64,000 nucleotides of DNA, taken from the NCBI RefSeq assembly GCF_050320395.1, contig NZ_CP144459.1, positions 1,550,001-1,614,000 of the forward strand, written 5' to 3'. The DNA comes from Treponema_C sp050320395. GTDB lineage: Bacteria; Spirochaetota; Spirochaetia; Treponematales; Treponemataceae. A program made the translations under genes and the position numbers. Numbering within the stretch: the first letter of the stretch is position 1; each line of letters starts with the position of its first letter. The notes beneath the pieces were generated by a model. It was not told where the DNA came from. It worked only from the letters and a program-made list of their open reading frames with translations, and did not search any database. Below are positions 23,410 to 32,900 of the stretch, piece after piece.

Positions 23410-25483
23410 CCTTTATTTCTCCCAAATTTTCAAGTTTTATATCGTTTACGATTTCCGGAACCGAAAGCACGACGATATTCGGCATTTCGCGCTCCGTACT
23501 TGCCTTTATTAAAATACGGGTTTCTTCAGGACACAAAATAACCGGCATAAACCCCTTACCTTGAGCGGCGGCGACGGCTGCACTTACCGCGGCTATCCAA
23601 TTATGCTGATCGGCGGGTTCCAAAGCTGCTATGGGACCGTTGACCGTATTTACACGGCTTGCGGCCAGTTTTTGCAAAAAACCGGGTTCGACGGTGAGTA
23701 CGTGCATTACGCGGTTTTCATCGGAATACTGTAAACAGATTTGACGTCCCAAAGCTTGACGTACCTTTTCAACCAATACATCGGTTTGTGTCGTTACCGG
23801 ACCGAAGTCGGCAAGGGTTTCGAAAATAACCACCATATTGCGGATTGAAACCTGTTCCCGAAGCAAGCCTTGAAGCACTTTTTGAATTGCCCCCGTATTG
23901 AATATTTTCGTAACTTCTTCGACAACCGCCGGAAATTCTTTTTTAAGCGTATCGACGATGGACTGTACTTCCTGCCGGCCTAAAATTTCGGCCGCATGAG
24001 CTTTGATTAATTCGGTTAAATGGGTCGCTATTATCGTCGGCGGGTCAACCACGGCATAACCTGCACGTTCGGCACGTTCGCGCTCGGCTTCGGACACCCA
24101 GACAGCCGGAAGACCGAAGGCGGGATCCGAAGTCGGTTCTCCGGTAACTTCTTCGGTTACCGAGCCCGTGTTCATACACATGTACCAGCCCATACGGATA
24201 ACGCTGGAACCCACGGTTGCACCCTTGATTTTAAAACAGTATTCATTGGGCCCAAGCTGCATATTGTCTATAATGCGGATAGGCGGAACCACAAGCCCCA
24301 TATCCAGAGCCGATTCCCGCCTGATACGCGTAATGCGCTCCAAAAGCTCGGCTCCCTTTTCTTTATCAACCAGAGGAATAAGAGCAAAGCCCAATTCCAG
24401 GGACAGGGGGTCCAGGGGGACTACGGGACTTATATCCGCCGTAGAACCGCCCTGCGTTTGGCGGCGTTCGGTTTCTTTTGCAAGTTTTGCTGCAAATGAT
24501 TTTTCCTGCTGCAGTTTTAATTTGCGGCCGATATAAAAGAGGATTGCTCCCATCGGAATAAGTACGTACCAGGGAAAGCCGGGTAAAAAGCCTATAAGAC
24601 CCATCGTAACGCCGGCAACGTAATAAATCCATGCGTTTTGCGAAAACTGCTTTTGTAAATCCTCACCCATCGAAGACTTACCGTCGGAGGCGGATCGGGT
24701 AACGATAATACCCGTTGCAACCGAGATAAACAACGAAGGAATCTGGGAAAGCAAACCGTCACCGATGGTAAATTTTGCATAGGTTTGTATGGCCAAACTG
24801 AACGGTTCCTTATGCAAAGACATACCGAAAATAATACCGACGATGAGGTTTATAGCCGTTATAAAAATACCGACCTTTACGTTTCCCGATACGAACTTGG
24901 TAGCACCGTCCATAGAGCCGTAAAAGCCCGCCTCACGCTGTATTTCAAGCTTTTTAAAGCGCGCTTCTTCTTCGGTGATTGCCCCCTGATTGTATTCTGA
25001 TTCGACGGCGGCCTGTTTCATCGGCATGGCATCGAGGGTAAAGCGCGCGGCAACTTCGGCAATACGGGTTGCTCCCTTGGTGATGACAAAGGCCTGAACG
25101 GCTATCAATACGATAAAGATAACCAAACCTATAACGAGGCCCTCCGTACCGGAGCTTCCGACAACAAAGCTTCCGAAGGCGGTGATCAGCTGTCCTTTAA
25201 ATTTCGCTCCCTGGGTCAATATAAGGCGGGTAGACGATACATTGAGCGCAAGACTGTATACGGTGGAAATAAGGAGCATGGTCGGAAAAAACGAAAAGTC
25301 TATTGCACGCGGCGTATACATAACGATGAGCAAAATAAGCAAGGCAAGCAAAAGATTTACCGCCATCAGTGTATCGAGCAATACGGTCGGAAGCGGTATA
25401 ATAAGCATAAAGACAACGGCGATGACGGCGACCGCCAATGCTATATCGGAAGATTTTTTTATAGAATTACCATTGTCCGCCAT
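23399..25483 (-). CDS. flhA: Flagellar export gate protein FlhA
   Basis: 694 aa from the ATG at 25483 (a GTG is 9 nt upstream). Eight transmembrane helices in the first ~330 residues include the FHIPEP-type loop region (ARFTLDAMPMKQAAVE). The large cytoplasmic domain (from residue ~360) docks chaperones and shows the conserved YAVVDPPTIIATHLTELI and VLQGLLREQVSIRN. It forms the nonameric export ring. It is followed by flhF with a 11-nt overlap. Confidence 0.97.
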   Translation of the reverse strand: MADNGNSIKKSSDIALAVAVIAVVFMLIIPLPTVLLDTLMAVNLLLALLILLIVMYTPRAIDFSFFPTMLLISTVYSLALNVSSTRLILTQGAKFKGQLITAFGSFVVGSSGTEGLVIGLVIFIVLIAVQAFVITKGATRIAEVAARFTLDAMPMKQAAVESEYNQGAITEEEARFKKLEIQREAGFYGSMDGATKFVSGNVKVGIFITAINLIVGIIFGMSLHKEPFSLAIQTYAKFTIGDGLLSQIPSLFISVATGIIVTRSASDGKSSMGEDLQKQFSQNAWIYYVAGVTMGLIGFLPGFPWYVLIPMGAILFYIGRKLKLQQEKSFAAKLAKETERRQTQGGSTADISPVVPLDPLSLELGFALIPLVDKEKGAELLERITRIRRESALDMGLVVPPIRIIDNMQLGPNEYCFKIKGATVGSSVIRMGWYMCMNTGSVTEEVTGEPTSDPAFGLPAVWVSEAERERAERAGYAVVDPPTIIATHLTELIKAHAAEILGRQEVQSIVDTLKKEFPAVVEEVTKIFNTGAIQKVLQGLLREQVSIRNMVVIFETLADFGPVTTQTDVLVEKVRQALGRQICLQYSDENRVMHVLTVEPGFLQKLAASRVNTVNGPIAALEPADQHNWIAAVSAAVAAAQGKGFMPVILCPEETRILIKASTEREMPNIVVLSVPEIVNDIKLENLGEIKVGA

Positions 25484-25495
25484 AGTTCCCACCCG

Positions 25496-26596
25496 TTATA
25501 TTTTTTTCCCCTTTATAGCATACACTTTTCCGAGTATTGTTGCAAGGACGGTATAATAAGATTCCGGTATTATATCGCCGACTTCAGCTTCTGCATAGAG
25601 GGCGCGGGCAAGCGGACGGTTTTCAACCATGGGAACATCGTTTTCCTTTGCAATTTCTTTAATGCGCTGAGCAAGAAGATCCTGCCCCTTGGCCGTTACC
25701 ATCGGTCCTTGCATAACTTCTTTATCGTACAAAACCGCAACCGCAAAGTGGGTCGGGTTTGTAATAACCACATCGGCCTTTGCCACATTGTCGCGGATAT
25801 TCGCCTGCATCAGTTCCCTCATAAATTGACGCAGCCTGCTTTTTACCAAAGGGTCTCCTTCCATTGTTTTGAATTCTTCTTTTACTTCCTGTTTGGTCAT
25901 TTTCATCGATTCGATAAACTGACGGCGCTGTACAAGATAGTCGGGAACCGCAATCGCAAGAAAAATAACGGCTGCCGTAACGAGAATTTTTGCGGCCATA
26001 AAGGCTATATGGGTAATACCCTTCCATAAATTGATATTCAATAAAGAAAGCAGATTCGGTAAATCGTCTTTGATTGTTATATAGGCGGCAAAAAAGATAA
26101 CCGCAACCTTTAAAAGCGATTTGAATACGTTAAAAGCGCCTTCAAAAGAAAAGAGGGTTTTGCGAAAATAATTGCCTAAACGCGGCACTATTTTTGAAAA
26201 TTTCGGTTCTATGGGTTTAAGCGAAAAAATAAAGCCCCTGTTTTGAATAATATTGGCTGCAATACCTGCCGCAAGGGCCGTCAAAGCAATGGGTGTTACC
26301 ATTTTAATAAAATAATGAAAAAAAGCGCGCACAAGCAATCCGTTAAGGTCGGCTTCGGTACAGCGCTCAAAATAAAAACGGATGATTTCGACGCTTTGCC
26401 TGAAAAGCCGCGGCGCAAGAAAAATCATCGTTAAAACGGGCAAAAGCATCACAAGGGCGCCGTTTAATTCCTGGCTTTTTGCAACACGTCCTTCTTCACG
26501 GGCTTTACGCAGCTTATACTCGGAAGGCTGTTCGGTTCTGCCTTCATCTTCGGCGGCAAACCACTGTAAGTCTATGCGGTACAAATCGGTACTCAT
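25496..26596 (-). CDS. flhB: Flagellar export switch protein FlhB
   Basis: 366 aa. Starts with the typical EDEGRTEQPSEYKLRKAREEG and four helices, followed by a cytoplasmic domain with the autocleavage motif NPTH in VVITNPTHFAVAV. Cleavage at Asn-Pro switches export from rod/hook to filament substrates. It overlaps fliR by 4 nt. Complete and of normal length. Confidence 0.97.
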   Translation of the reverse strand: MSTDLYRIDLQWFAAEDEGRTEQPSEYKLRKAREEGRVAKSQELNGALVMLLPVLTMIFLAPRLFRQSVEIIRFYFERCTEADLNGLLVRAFFHYFIKMVTPIALTALAAGIAANIIQNRGFIFSLKPIEPKFSKIVPRLGNYFRKTLFSFEGAFNVFKSLLKVAVIFFAAYITIKDDLPNLLSLLNINLWKGITHIAFMAAKILVTAAVIFLAIAVPDYLVQRRQFIESMKMTKQEVKEEFKTMEGDPLVKSRLRQFMRELMQANIRDNVAKADVVITNPTHFAVAVLYDKEVMQGPMVTAKGQDLLAQRIKEIAKENDVPMVENRPLARALYAEAEVGDIIPESYYTVLATILGKVYAIKGKKI

Positions 26597-27381
26597 ATAC
26601 TTTGTCCCGTGTTTGCAAACAAGCGCTCAAGATTTAAAAATCCGGCATCGAATAAACGTATAAAAAAATCGGCCATATAAGGCAGTAAAACCGTCAATAA
26701 AAAAAAGGCTGTTAAAATCGTAATGGGAAGACCTTCGGACAAGAGGTTCATCTGCGGGGCGGCCTTTGATAAAATACCCATGGAAACGGCAACTAAAAAA
26801 AGGGTGCCGACCATGGGAAGGGCAATCACCATCGCGTCAAAAAACAGTTTGGAAAGACCGCGCAATAAAAAGTTCAAAAAATCCTGACGGTGTGCAAGCA
26901 GGGTAAAAGAGTTTAAGCTTTCAAAGCTGTTTAAAATCCCCGTTAAAAAAAGTTTTTGAAAGCCGCCCGTTTGCAAAAAAAGCACGAGGGCGATAAGGTT
27001 TAAATACTGGCCCATTAGGGGATTTTCTATTTGCGCCAAAGCATCGTATACTTCCGATGCGCCGAAGCCCATTTGATAGGTAAAAAATTGTCCTGCGGAA
27101 CTGAAGGCGGCAAAGAGCATTGAAATATAAAAGCCGCTTATAATGCCGAGCATAGCTTCGCCGATTAAAATAAACAGATATTCCAAACTGTAGGGTTCTA
27201 CGTTCCAGCCTGCGGCATAGGCAAAGGGGAGCACCAAAAAAGAGGCATAACCTGCAAGGGCAACGCGGGCGGCACGGGGAACAGCCGCGGAAGCCAAAAG
27301 CGGGAGCGTTAAAAAAAGGGCTGCACAGCGGGCTGCAACAAGCAAAAAAAGCGGAGCGCGTGCAACTATTTCATTTAACAT
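26593..27381 (-). CDS. fliR: Flagellar export gate protein FliR
   Basis: 262 aa, multi-helix membrane protein of the FliPQR core. Family patterns include the start with APLFLLVAARCAALFLTLPL, SFYISMLFAAFSSAGQFFTYQMG and the C-terminal helix GLPITILTAFFLLTVLLPYM. A GGGAGG lies upstream of the ATG. It is separated from fliQ by an unusual 148-base spacer. Confidence 0.95.
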   Translation of the reverse strand: MLNEIVARAPLFLLVAARCAALFLTLPLLASAAVPRAARVALAGYASFLVLPFAYAAGWNVEPYSLEYLFILIGEAMLGIISGFYISMLFAAFSSAGQFFTYQMGFGASEVYDALAQIENPLMGQYLNLIALVLFLQTGGFQKLFLTGILNSFESLNSFTLLAHRQDFLNFLLRGLSKLFFDAMVIALPMVGTLFLVAVSMGILSKAAPQMNLLSEGLPITILTAFFLLTVLLPYMADFFIRLFDAGFLNLERLFANTGQSI

Positions 27382-27529
27382 CTTTCAGTTTCCTCCCGAA
27401 ACACCGATAAAGGACTTCCGATACTCGCTGCCCGCACCGCTTCCGGCGCTCGGTACAGAAGCCCGGTTTGAGCACCCGGTATCAGCGCCGCTTTAACGCC
27501 GGCACTACCGCCGCTTTCAGCGCACGGTG
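27382..27529 (-). other. GC-rich spacer between fliQ and fliR
   Basis: 148 bases in an operon whose other junctions mostly overlap. It is GC-rich and full of near-repeats of GCGCCGCTTT and CCGCTTTC type, and one frame on the minus strand stays open through it without a start codon. No promoter or terminator seen. It may be an expanded low-complexity tract or an unrecognised RNA element. Only the fliR ribosome-binding site at its end can be named. Confidence 0.5.
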
Positions 27530-27799
27530 TTACCGCGTTATCCGCCCTATCGCCGAAAAAATATTGATTGTATACTGGCGCATGGAGGTAAACATCCAGC
27601 CGCCGAGCAGGGCAAGGACAATCAAAATGGTTACGAGCTTCGGCACAAAGGTAAGCGTTTGCTCCTGAATGGACGTGGTTGCCTGAAAAACGGCTACAAT
27701 CAAGCCGACAATCAGTGCAGAGCCCAAAACGGGGGCAGCCATCAATAAAATCTGAAAAACACCGTCACGAAGCAGGGTTACCAGCATACCTATAGACAT
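27530..27799 (-). CDS. fliQ: Flagellar export gate protein FliQ
   Basis: 89 aa, two transmembrane helices (residues ~15-40 and ~52-78). Family motif GLIVAVFQATTSIQEQTLTFVPK is intact. GGAGG before the ATG. Lies 12 nt after fliP. Confidence 0.95.
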   Translation of the reverse strand: MSIGMLVTLLRDGVFQILLMAAPVLGSALIVGLIVAVFQATTSIQEQTLTFVPKLVTILIVLALLGGWMFTSMRQYTINIFSAIGRITR

Positions 27800-27811
27800 T
27801 TACATCCTCCG

Positions 27812-28675
27812 TCAGGGTATAATCGAACTGAATAATTGCCGGGTTAAAAGCCCCCAGCCGTCAACCAAAATAAACAAAATCAATTTAAAGGGCATCGAAA
27901 TCTGTACGGGCGGAAGCATTATCATACCCATGGACATGAGGATACTGGCAACCACCATATCGATAACGATAAACGGAATATAAAGTAAAATACCTATGCG
28001 GAAGGCAACCGTCAATTCGTGCAAAACAAAGGCCGGAATCAGGGCGTAGGTGGGAACATCGGCGAGGGTTTCAGGCTTGTCGAGTTTTCCCAAAGACATA
28101 AAAAGCGAAATATAGTCGGTATTGTTTGCCATCTGCTTGTACATAAAAATCCGAAGCGGAACCTCGGCTTCGCTTAAAGCGCGTTCTATGGGAATCTCCC
28201 CCTCGGACAGCGGCTTAAAAGCGTTGTTGTAAATACCCGTAAAGGTGGGCCACATAACAAAGAGGGTTAAAAAAAGGGCGATACCGTTTAACACCGAAGC
28301 CGGCGGAACCTGCTGTAAAGAAAGGGCGCGCTTTATAAAATCAAGCACAATCGAAAAACGCAAAAAACAGGTAACCAAAAGAAGGATACTCGGCGCAAGG
28401 GTTAAAATCGTCAATAAAAGCAAAAGCTGCACATAAAACGAAATTTCGTTTCCCGTTTGTGCGCGCCGTATCTGCACATCGATTGTCGGAATCTGCACGG
28501 GTGTTACCCTTCCGTCCATTTGAGCGGTACCGCGCGTACTTCCCTGCGGAAAAGTTTCGGTTCTTTGCGCCGAAGAGCCGCCCGCCGGGGCACTTTGAGC
28601 TTCAAGGGCAGCTGCGAAAAAGAAGCTTACAAAAAGAATGCAGAGTACAAGGGCTGCTTTGTACTTTTTACTCAC
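27812..28675 (-). CDS. fliP: Flagellar export gate protein FliP
   Basis: About 287 aa. N-terminal signal peptide (VLCILFVSFFFAAALEA) and then the FliP core with FLRFSIVLDFIKRALSLQQVPP, ALFLTLFVMWPTF and the closing SMGMIMLPPVQISMPFKLILF. GTG at 28675 is taken as start because GGAGG lies 5 nt upstream; an in-frame TTG at 28687 sits on that SD. The start overlaps the fliO stop by 8 nt. Confidence 0.95.
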   Translation of the reverse strand: MSKKYKAALVLCILFVSFFFAAALEAQSAPAGGSSAQRTETFPQGSTRGTAQMDGRVTPVQIPTIDVQIRRAQTGNEISFYVQLLLLLTILTLAPSILLLVTCFLRFSIVLDFIKRALSLQQVPPASVLNGIALFLTLFVMWPTFTGIYNNAFKPLSEGEIPIERALSEAEVPLRIFMYKQMANNTDYISLFMSLGKLDKPETLADVPTYALIPAFVLHELTVAFRIGILLYIPFIVIDMVVASILMSMGMIMLPPVQISMPFKLILFILVDGWGLLTRQLFSSIIP

Positions 28676-29282
28676 TTTTGCCTCCAAAACGGCTGCGCTG
28701 TTTTTTTAAAAGGGCTTCGGTTTGACTTGCCGTACTGCTGAATGCGGCAAAAATTTGGGCAAAATCTTTGGGCTTTTCGGCAGGCGCTTTTTCGGCTTCC
28801 AAAATCAAAGCGTCGATAAGCTCCTTGTCCTTAATTTCGGCAATGAGATTTACTCCCGCCTCCGAAACGCCCACAAGCCAGGCCGCACCGGGCATGGTGA
28901 GCGCATGTACGGACTTACCGGGTCCGAGAGAAAGGGATACGGCTTTTTTTAAAAAAGGATTATCGGGCGTTTTCGGATACAAGCCTTTTTTCAAAAAGAA
29001 CACAAGGGCGTAAATCAAGGCAATTACAAGGGCTAAAACCAAAATCATACGGATAAAAAGCCACAGGGTACTTGAAGCCGTCCCGTCATCCGATCCTGTG
29101 CCCGAACCGGTTTTCGCATTAGGCACACCGGACAAATCGGAAAGGGTATCGGAGCTGTCGGAGCCTATAATAAAGCTTTTTTCCGCTTCCGAAGTAAAAG
29201 ACGCTCCCTGAGCGCGCGCTCGTTGAGCGGGCTCACCTTGTGAATACAAAAAAGAAGGCGCACAAAGAAAAAGCGCGGTCAC
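28668..29282 (-). CDS. fliO: Flagellar export assembly protein FliO/FliZ
   Basis: 204 aa. A signal-like N-terminus, a periplasmic Ser/Thr/Gly-rich stretch, one transmembrane helix at residues ~70-92 (RMILVLALVIALIYALVFFL), and the cytoplasmic FliO domain (SLSLGPGKSVHALTMPGAAWLVGVSEAG). It stabilises the FliPQR complex. The GTG start lacks a Shine-Dalgarno sequence; signal-peptide-like residues continue in frame upstream of it, but no ATG, GTG or TTG occurs there, so the true start is uncertain. Confidence 0.85.
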   Translation of the reverse strand: MTALFLCAPSFLYSQGEPAQRARAQGASFTSEAEKSFIIGSDSSDTLSDLSGVPNAKTGSGTGSDDGTASSTLWLFIRMILVLALVIALIYALVFFLKKGLYPKTPDNPFLKKAVSLSLGPGKSVHALTMPGAAWLVGVSEAGVNLIAEIKDKELIDALILEAEKAPAEKPKDFAQIFAAFSSTASQTEALLKKQRSRFGGKSE

Positions 29283-29384
29283 CGTAAAGAGAAAAAATGT
29301 ACCGGTTTTTATAGAGATATTCGTAGCTGTCCCCCCACCCGTAAAAACCGGCAGAATTCCCCGAATCGCCGGTCCGTCAATATT

Positions 29385-30551
29385 TTAGCGCAAATCGCTC
29401 ACCCTTTCAATCGGTGAAAGAATTTCGGTAACACGGACACCGAAGTTTTCATCGATAACCACGACTTCGCCCTTGGCAATGGGTTTATGGTTTACAAGAA
29501 TGTCCACCGGCTCACCGGCGAGCTTATCAAGCTCTATAATCGTACCCTCACCCATACCGAGGATTTCTTTTATCTGCTTTTTGGTACGTCCGAGCTCTAC
29601 GGTCATTTCCATGTATACGTCCATGATAAGACCGATATTGCCCTGCTCCATTGCACTTACCGTTTGCTGCAAAGAAGGATATTGCACCGACTGTACATTC
29701 GGTATATTCATACCGGGCATAGCCATACCGCCCATTCCCATTGCACCCATACCCATACCGCCCATAGCCATAGGCTCTCCCATCGGAGCCGCGCCCATCC
29801 CCATCGGCGAACCGCCCATAGGAGCGCCCATTGCAGGATTTATGGAACCAAGCCCCGCCAGTTCCGAAGGTGAAAGCATACCCGAAGATCCTGCGGCAGG
29901 GGAAGCATCCGGACTTAAGGCTGAAGTAATAGATACGGCGGCTTCCGTAGAAAAAGCTTCCCATATTGTATATGAGTTACCGTCCAAAGTCAAATCATAA
30001 GAAACAACCGGAAAACTGTCTTGAGGAAAGCGCACCATAGCCTTCGGAACATGTAAGGATTCGGCCGGCCGGGATGCCAAACCGGGTAATTTTCCGGTAC
30101 GTCCCAAATGGGTAATTTCGGTTCCCACTTGCTGTGATACGGCTTCGGAGACCACAGATAAGGCCATTTCATCCAGTTCCGGAGCATCTTCCTTGTTTAC
30201 AAGCGAAGTAATTTTTTTTGCAAGTTCGGGGTCCATCAAAAACAGGTGGTCTCCCGTTAAGCCGGCGGTAAAATCCGTCATAACGGCGACAACCATTTCG
30301 GGTAATTTTTTTAAGACATCATCACGCGTTAAAATTTCAATCGAAGGAGGTTCAACTTTGGCATCCGCACCCGTCATCGTCTTTAAAGAACCGGAAAAAG
30401 TTTCCACGGTTTCCGAAACAAAGCCGGCTAAGACACCGGTATCAACCGGCGCGGAAGAAAAACCGCCGCCTGAAGAAGAGCCTCCGCCTCCCAAATCCAC
30501 TCCCGATAACAGAGCATCTATCTCATCTTGAGAAATGGCGCCGTCACTCAT
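29385..30551 (-). CDS. fliY: Flagellar motor switch protein FliY/FliN with Met/Gly linker
   Basis: 388 aa from the ATG at 30551, which follows an AGGAG and overlaps the fliM stop by 8 nt. The N-terminus (AISQDEIDALLSGV) matches the FliM/FliY CheY-binding peptide. A CheC-like middle domain spans ~40-220. Then comes a 41-residue linker with 14 methionines, mostly MG and MA steps. The C-terminal FliN domain closes the protein (VTVELGRTKKQIKEILGMGE, HKPIAKGEVVVIDENFGVRV). Part of the C-ring that sets rotation. Confidence 0.93.
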   Translation of the reverse strand: MSDGAISQDEIDALLSGVDLGGGGSSSGGGFSSAPVDTGVLAGFVSETVETFSGSLKTMTGADAKVEPPSIEILTRDDVLKKLPEMVVAVMTDFTAGLTGDHLFLMDPELAKKITSLVNKEDAPELDEMALSVVSEAVSQQVGTEITHLGRTGKLPGLASRPAESLHVPKAMVRFPQDSFPVVSYDLTLDGNSYTIWEAFSTEAAVSITSALSPDASPAAGSSGMLSPSELAGLGSINPAMGAPMGGSPMGMGAAPMGEPMAMGGMGMGAMGMGGMAMPGMNIPNVQSVQYPSLQQTVSAMEQGNIGLIMDVYMEMTVELGRTKKQIKEILGMGEGTIIELDKLAGEPVDILVNHKPIAKGEVVVIDENFGVRVTEILSPIERVSDLR

Positions 30552-31578
30552 ACGCTTCATCTCCTTCCACTGATAATTCTTCAAATTCTTCGGCTTCAGC
30601 CTGATCTATCTTTCCGATAACCTGAACGGCCATTTTTTTACCGATAACACCGGGTTGACAATAAAACTTTTTTTTGTTCCCGACATTAAGGGTAAGCGGA
30701 TCGCCTACCCGTATATTTGATAATCGGACAATATCGCCGACTTTTAAAGTCAAAACATCCCGGATAGGCAAATCTATGGAGCCGATTTCGGCAACCACGT
30801 CCATATCCACCGAAGACAGTTTTTCTTTTAAGACGCCCAAATACTGGGTAGTGGAACTCCTGCGCACTGACGAAAACCAAAACTGTGAAGACAGTTTGGA
30901 AATAATCGGCTCAATCGTAATATAGGGAATACAAAAGTTCATCATTCCTTCTTCTTCACCGATTTTCGTTTCGAGGGTAACCAAAACAACCATTTCCGAA
31001 GGCGGAACGATTTGCGCAAACTGCGGGTTTGTTTCGATTTGTCCCAAGCGCGGACGCAAGTCGATAACCTGGGTCCACGCTTCGCGCATATTCGCCAAAA
31101 TACGAACGATGATTCCTTCCATTACGGACTGCTCTATATCGGTTAAGTCGCGCTGTACCTTTGCGGCGTGTCCCTGTCCGCCGAACAGGCGGTCGATAAT
31201 CGAAAAGGTGATGGCGGGGTCTATTTCCAAAATGGCGTTTCCCTTTAGGGGGTCCATATTAATAACCGCCAGGGTTGTCGGGGTCGGAATCGAACGGATA
31301 AATTCTTCATAGGTCAGCTGGTCAACGGATGCAACGTGAACGTGGGCCATGCTCCGCAATTGGGCGGACAGGGCCGTAGTTGTAAGACGTGCAAAGGTTT
31401 CGTGCATGATTGATACGGTACGTATCTGTTCTTTAGAGAATTTATCGGGGCGTTTAAAATCGTATATCTTTATCTTTCGGGTATCATTGACCGGTTTAAA
31501 CTCCTCACCGTCGGTATCACCCGAACTGATGGCCATGAGTAACTGGTCAATCTCATCCTGCGACAGAACTTCATTCAT
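30544..31578 (-). CDS. fliM: Flagellar motor switch protein FliM
   Basis: 344 aa. N-terminal EVLSQDEIDQLL peptide binds CheY-P. The middle domain includes FARLTTTALSAQLRS and RLFGGQGH, and the C-terminal FliN-like domain has IGSIDLPIRDVLTLKVGDIV. C-ring component that receives the chemotaxis signal. Standard length. Confidence 0.96.
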   Translation of the reverse strand: MNEVLSQDEIDQLLMAISSGDTDGEEFKPVNDTRKIKIYDFKRPDKFSKEQIRTVSIMHETFARLTTTALSAQLRSMAHVHVASVDQLTYEEFIRSIPTPTTLAVINMDPLKGNAILEIDPAITFSIIDRLFGGQGHAAKVQRDLTDIEQSVMEGIIVRILANMREAWTQVIDLRPRLGQIETNPQFAQIVPPSEMVVLVTLETKIGEEEGMMNFCIPYITIEPIISKLSSQFWFSSVRRSSTTQYLGVLKEKLSSVDMDVVAEIGSIDLPIRDVLTLKVGDIVRLSNIRVGDPLTLNVGNKKKFYCQPGVIGKKMAVQVIGKIDQAEAEEFEELSVEGDEAYE

Positions 31579-31599
31579 TCCTTACACCCTTTTCGGCAA

Positions 31600-32145
31600 T
31601 CACTGCTCTACCACTTCGAATTTTAAAAACCGAACATCTTTTATGGAAGACGAGGTTAATATATCGTTTATATCGTTTTTGATTTCGAGCTTAAGCATAT
31701 CTTCGTTTTGCGGTTTTAATTCGATAATCTTTTTACTCGAAAAATATTTACGCAAATAGTCCTGAATTTCTATTTTACGCGCGGTTAATTCGTTTGAGGC
31801 AACCTTATCGTCAACTTTGTACCCGAGCACTACGTTTACGATAACGCTTGCGGGAATGGGATCAATCGTTTTTGCGCGCACATCCGGCAGGGATTGATAC
31901 CATTCATATACGTCGCGCTTGGGCGTATATTCCTGAGAAATGGGAACGGCCGTCGTAGAAGGCGCATTCGAATTGACAATCGACATGGTAATAACGACAA
32001 CCGTTACGATAAGAATAATGGCTCCAACTCCGATTGCAGCCCATTTTAAGATTGTCGGCAATATACCGCCGAGTTTTCCGCCCTTCGAAGGCGAGGAAGC
32101 ACCGCCTGCGTCACTGTCTTCAAAATTCAAATCGTCATCAGCCAT
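31600..32145 (-). CDS. fliL: Flagellar basal-body protein FliL
   Basis: 181 aa. Short cytoplasmic N-terminus with acidic and Gly/Ser residues, one helix (residues ~30-55, WAAIGVGAIILIVTVVVITM), then the periplasmic stomatin-like domain with VNVVLGYKVDD and the C-terminal LKLEIKNDINDILTSSSI. It clusters around the stator and supports torque. Between motB and fliM. Confidence 0.93.
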   Translation of the reverse strand: MADDDLNFEDSDAGGASSPSKGGKLGGILPTILKWAAIGVGAIILIVTVVVITMSIVNSNAPSTTAVPISQEYTPKRDVYEWYQSLPDVRAKTIDPIPASVIVNVVLGYKVDDKVASNELTARKIEIQDYLRKYFSSKKIIELKPQNEDMLKLEIKNDINDILTSSSIKDVRFLKFEVVEQ

Positions 32146-32173
32146 ACACTTATACCTCGCTTACATAGTATCA

Positions 32174-32890
32174 TTAAAAATGACCTTCGTCCAGAATAAT
32201 TATATCCACACGCCGGTTATAGGCTCTGCCTTCAGGCATATCTTCGGCAAACTGCGGCTGAGTATTACCGTAACCGGCAACGGAAAAACGCCTTTCGTCG
32301 GCACCGAAGTCCACCAGATAATGCAGTACGTTTACCGCCCGCGCCGCCGACAGCTCCCAATTGCTCGGCCACAACGCCGGATCGGGGGCAATCGAATCGG
32401 TATGTCCCTCTATTCTGAATTTGCGGTCTTTCAAATCGCTTAAATTTAAAAACTGCGCCAATTTTAACAAGGTTTCCCGCGTTTCATCGATGAGCAGTTC
32501 GGCGCTGTTTTCCCTGAAAAAAGAATCGGCAGCCAGGGTGACGACAAGACCGCGCTCATCGGCGGTAACCTTTATCTTATTGCTGTTTATTTCCGGCGCA
32601 AATATACTGACGGCCTTTTTAACGGCAAGACCCAAAACCTTACCCTTTTCCAGAGCAGGCAAAGAAGTAATCGTATTTCCCAAGTCGGCAAGCCGTCCTG
32701 CGGACAGGGACATACCGCCTGAAGTAGGATCTCCCTGCAGGGCGACGGTCAGCTGGGCAAGCTGAATTTCGTCTATTTCAGTCGGATTAAAAAGCATAAC
32801 GAAAAAGCACAGCATCAGCGTAATCATATCGCCGTATGTTTCCAGCCATGCCTTCGATGCCTTGGGTGCTTCTTTTTTTTCCTTTGCCAT
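32174..32890 (-). CDS. motB: Flagellar stator protein MotB
   Basis: 238 aa. One helix near the N-terminus includes the proton-carrying Asp in TYGDMITLMLCFFVMLF. The C-terminal OmpA-like peptidoglycan-binding domain has FRIEGHTDS and AGYGNTQP. Forms the stator with MotA. 10 nt after motA. Confidence 0.95.
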   Translation of the reverse strand: MAKEKKEAPKASKAWLETYGDMITLMLCFFVMLFNPTEIDEIQLAQLTVALQGDPTSGGMSLSAGRLADLGNTITSLPALEKGKVLGLAVKKAVSIFAPEINSNKIKVTADERGLVVTLAADSFFRENSAELLIDETRETLLKLAQFLNLSDLKDRKFRIEGHTDSIAPDPALWPSNWELSAARAVNVLHYLVDFGADERRFSVAGYGNTQPQFAEDMPEGRAYNRRVDIIILDEGHF

Positions 32891-32900
32891 GCTCTATCCC

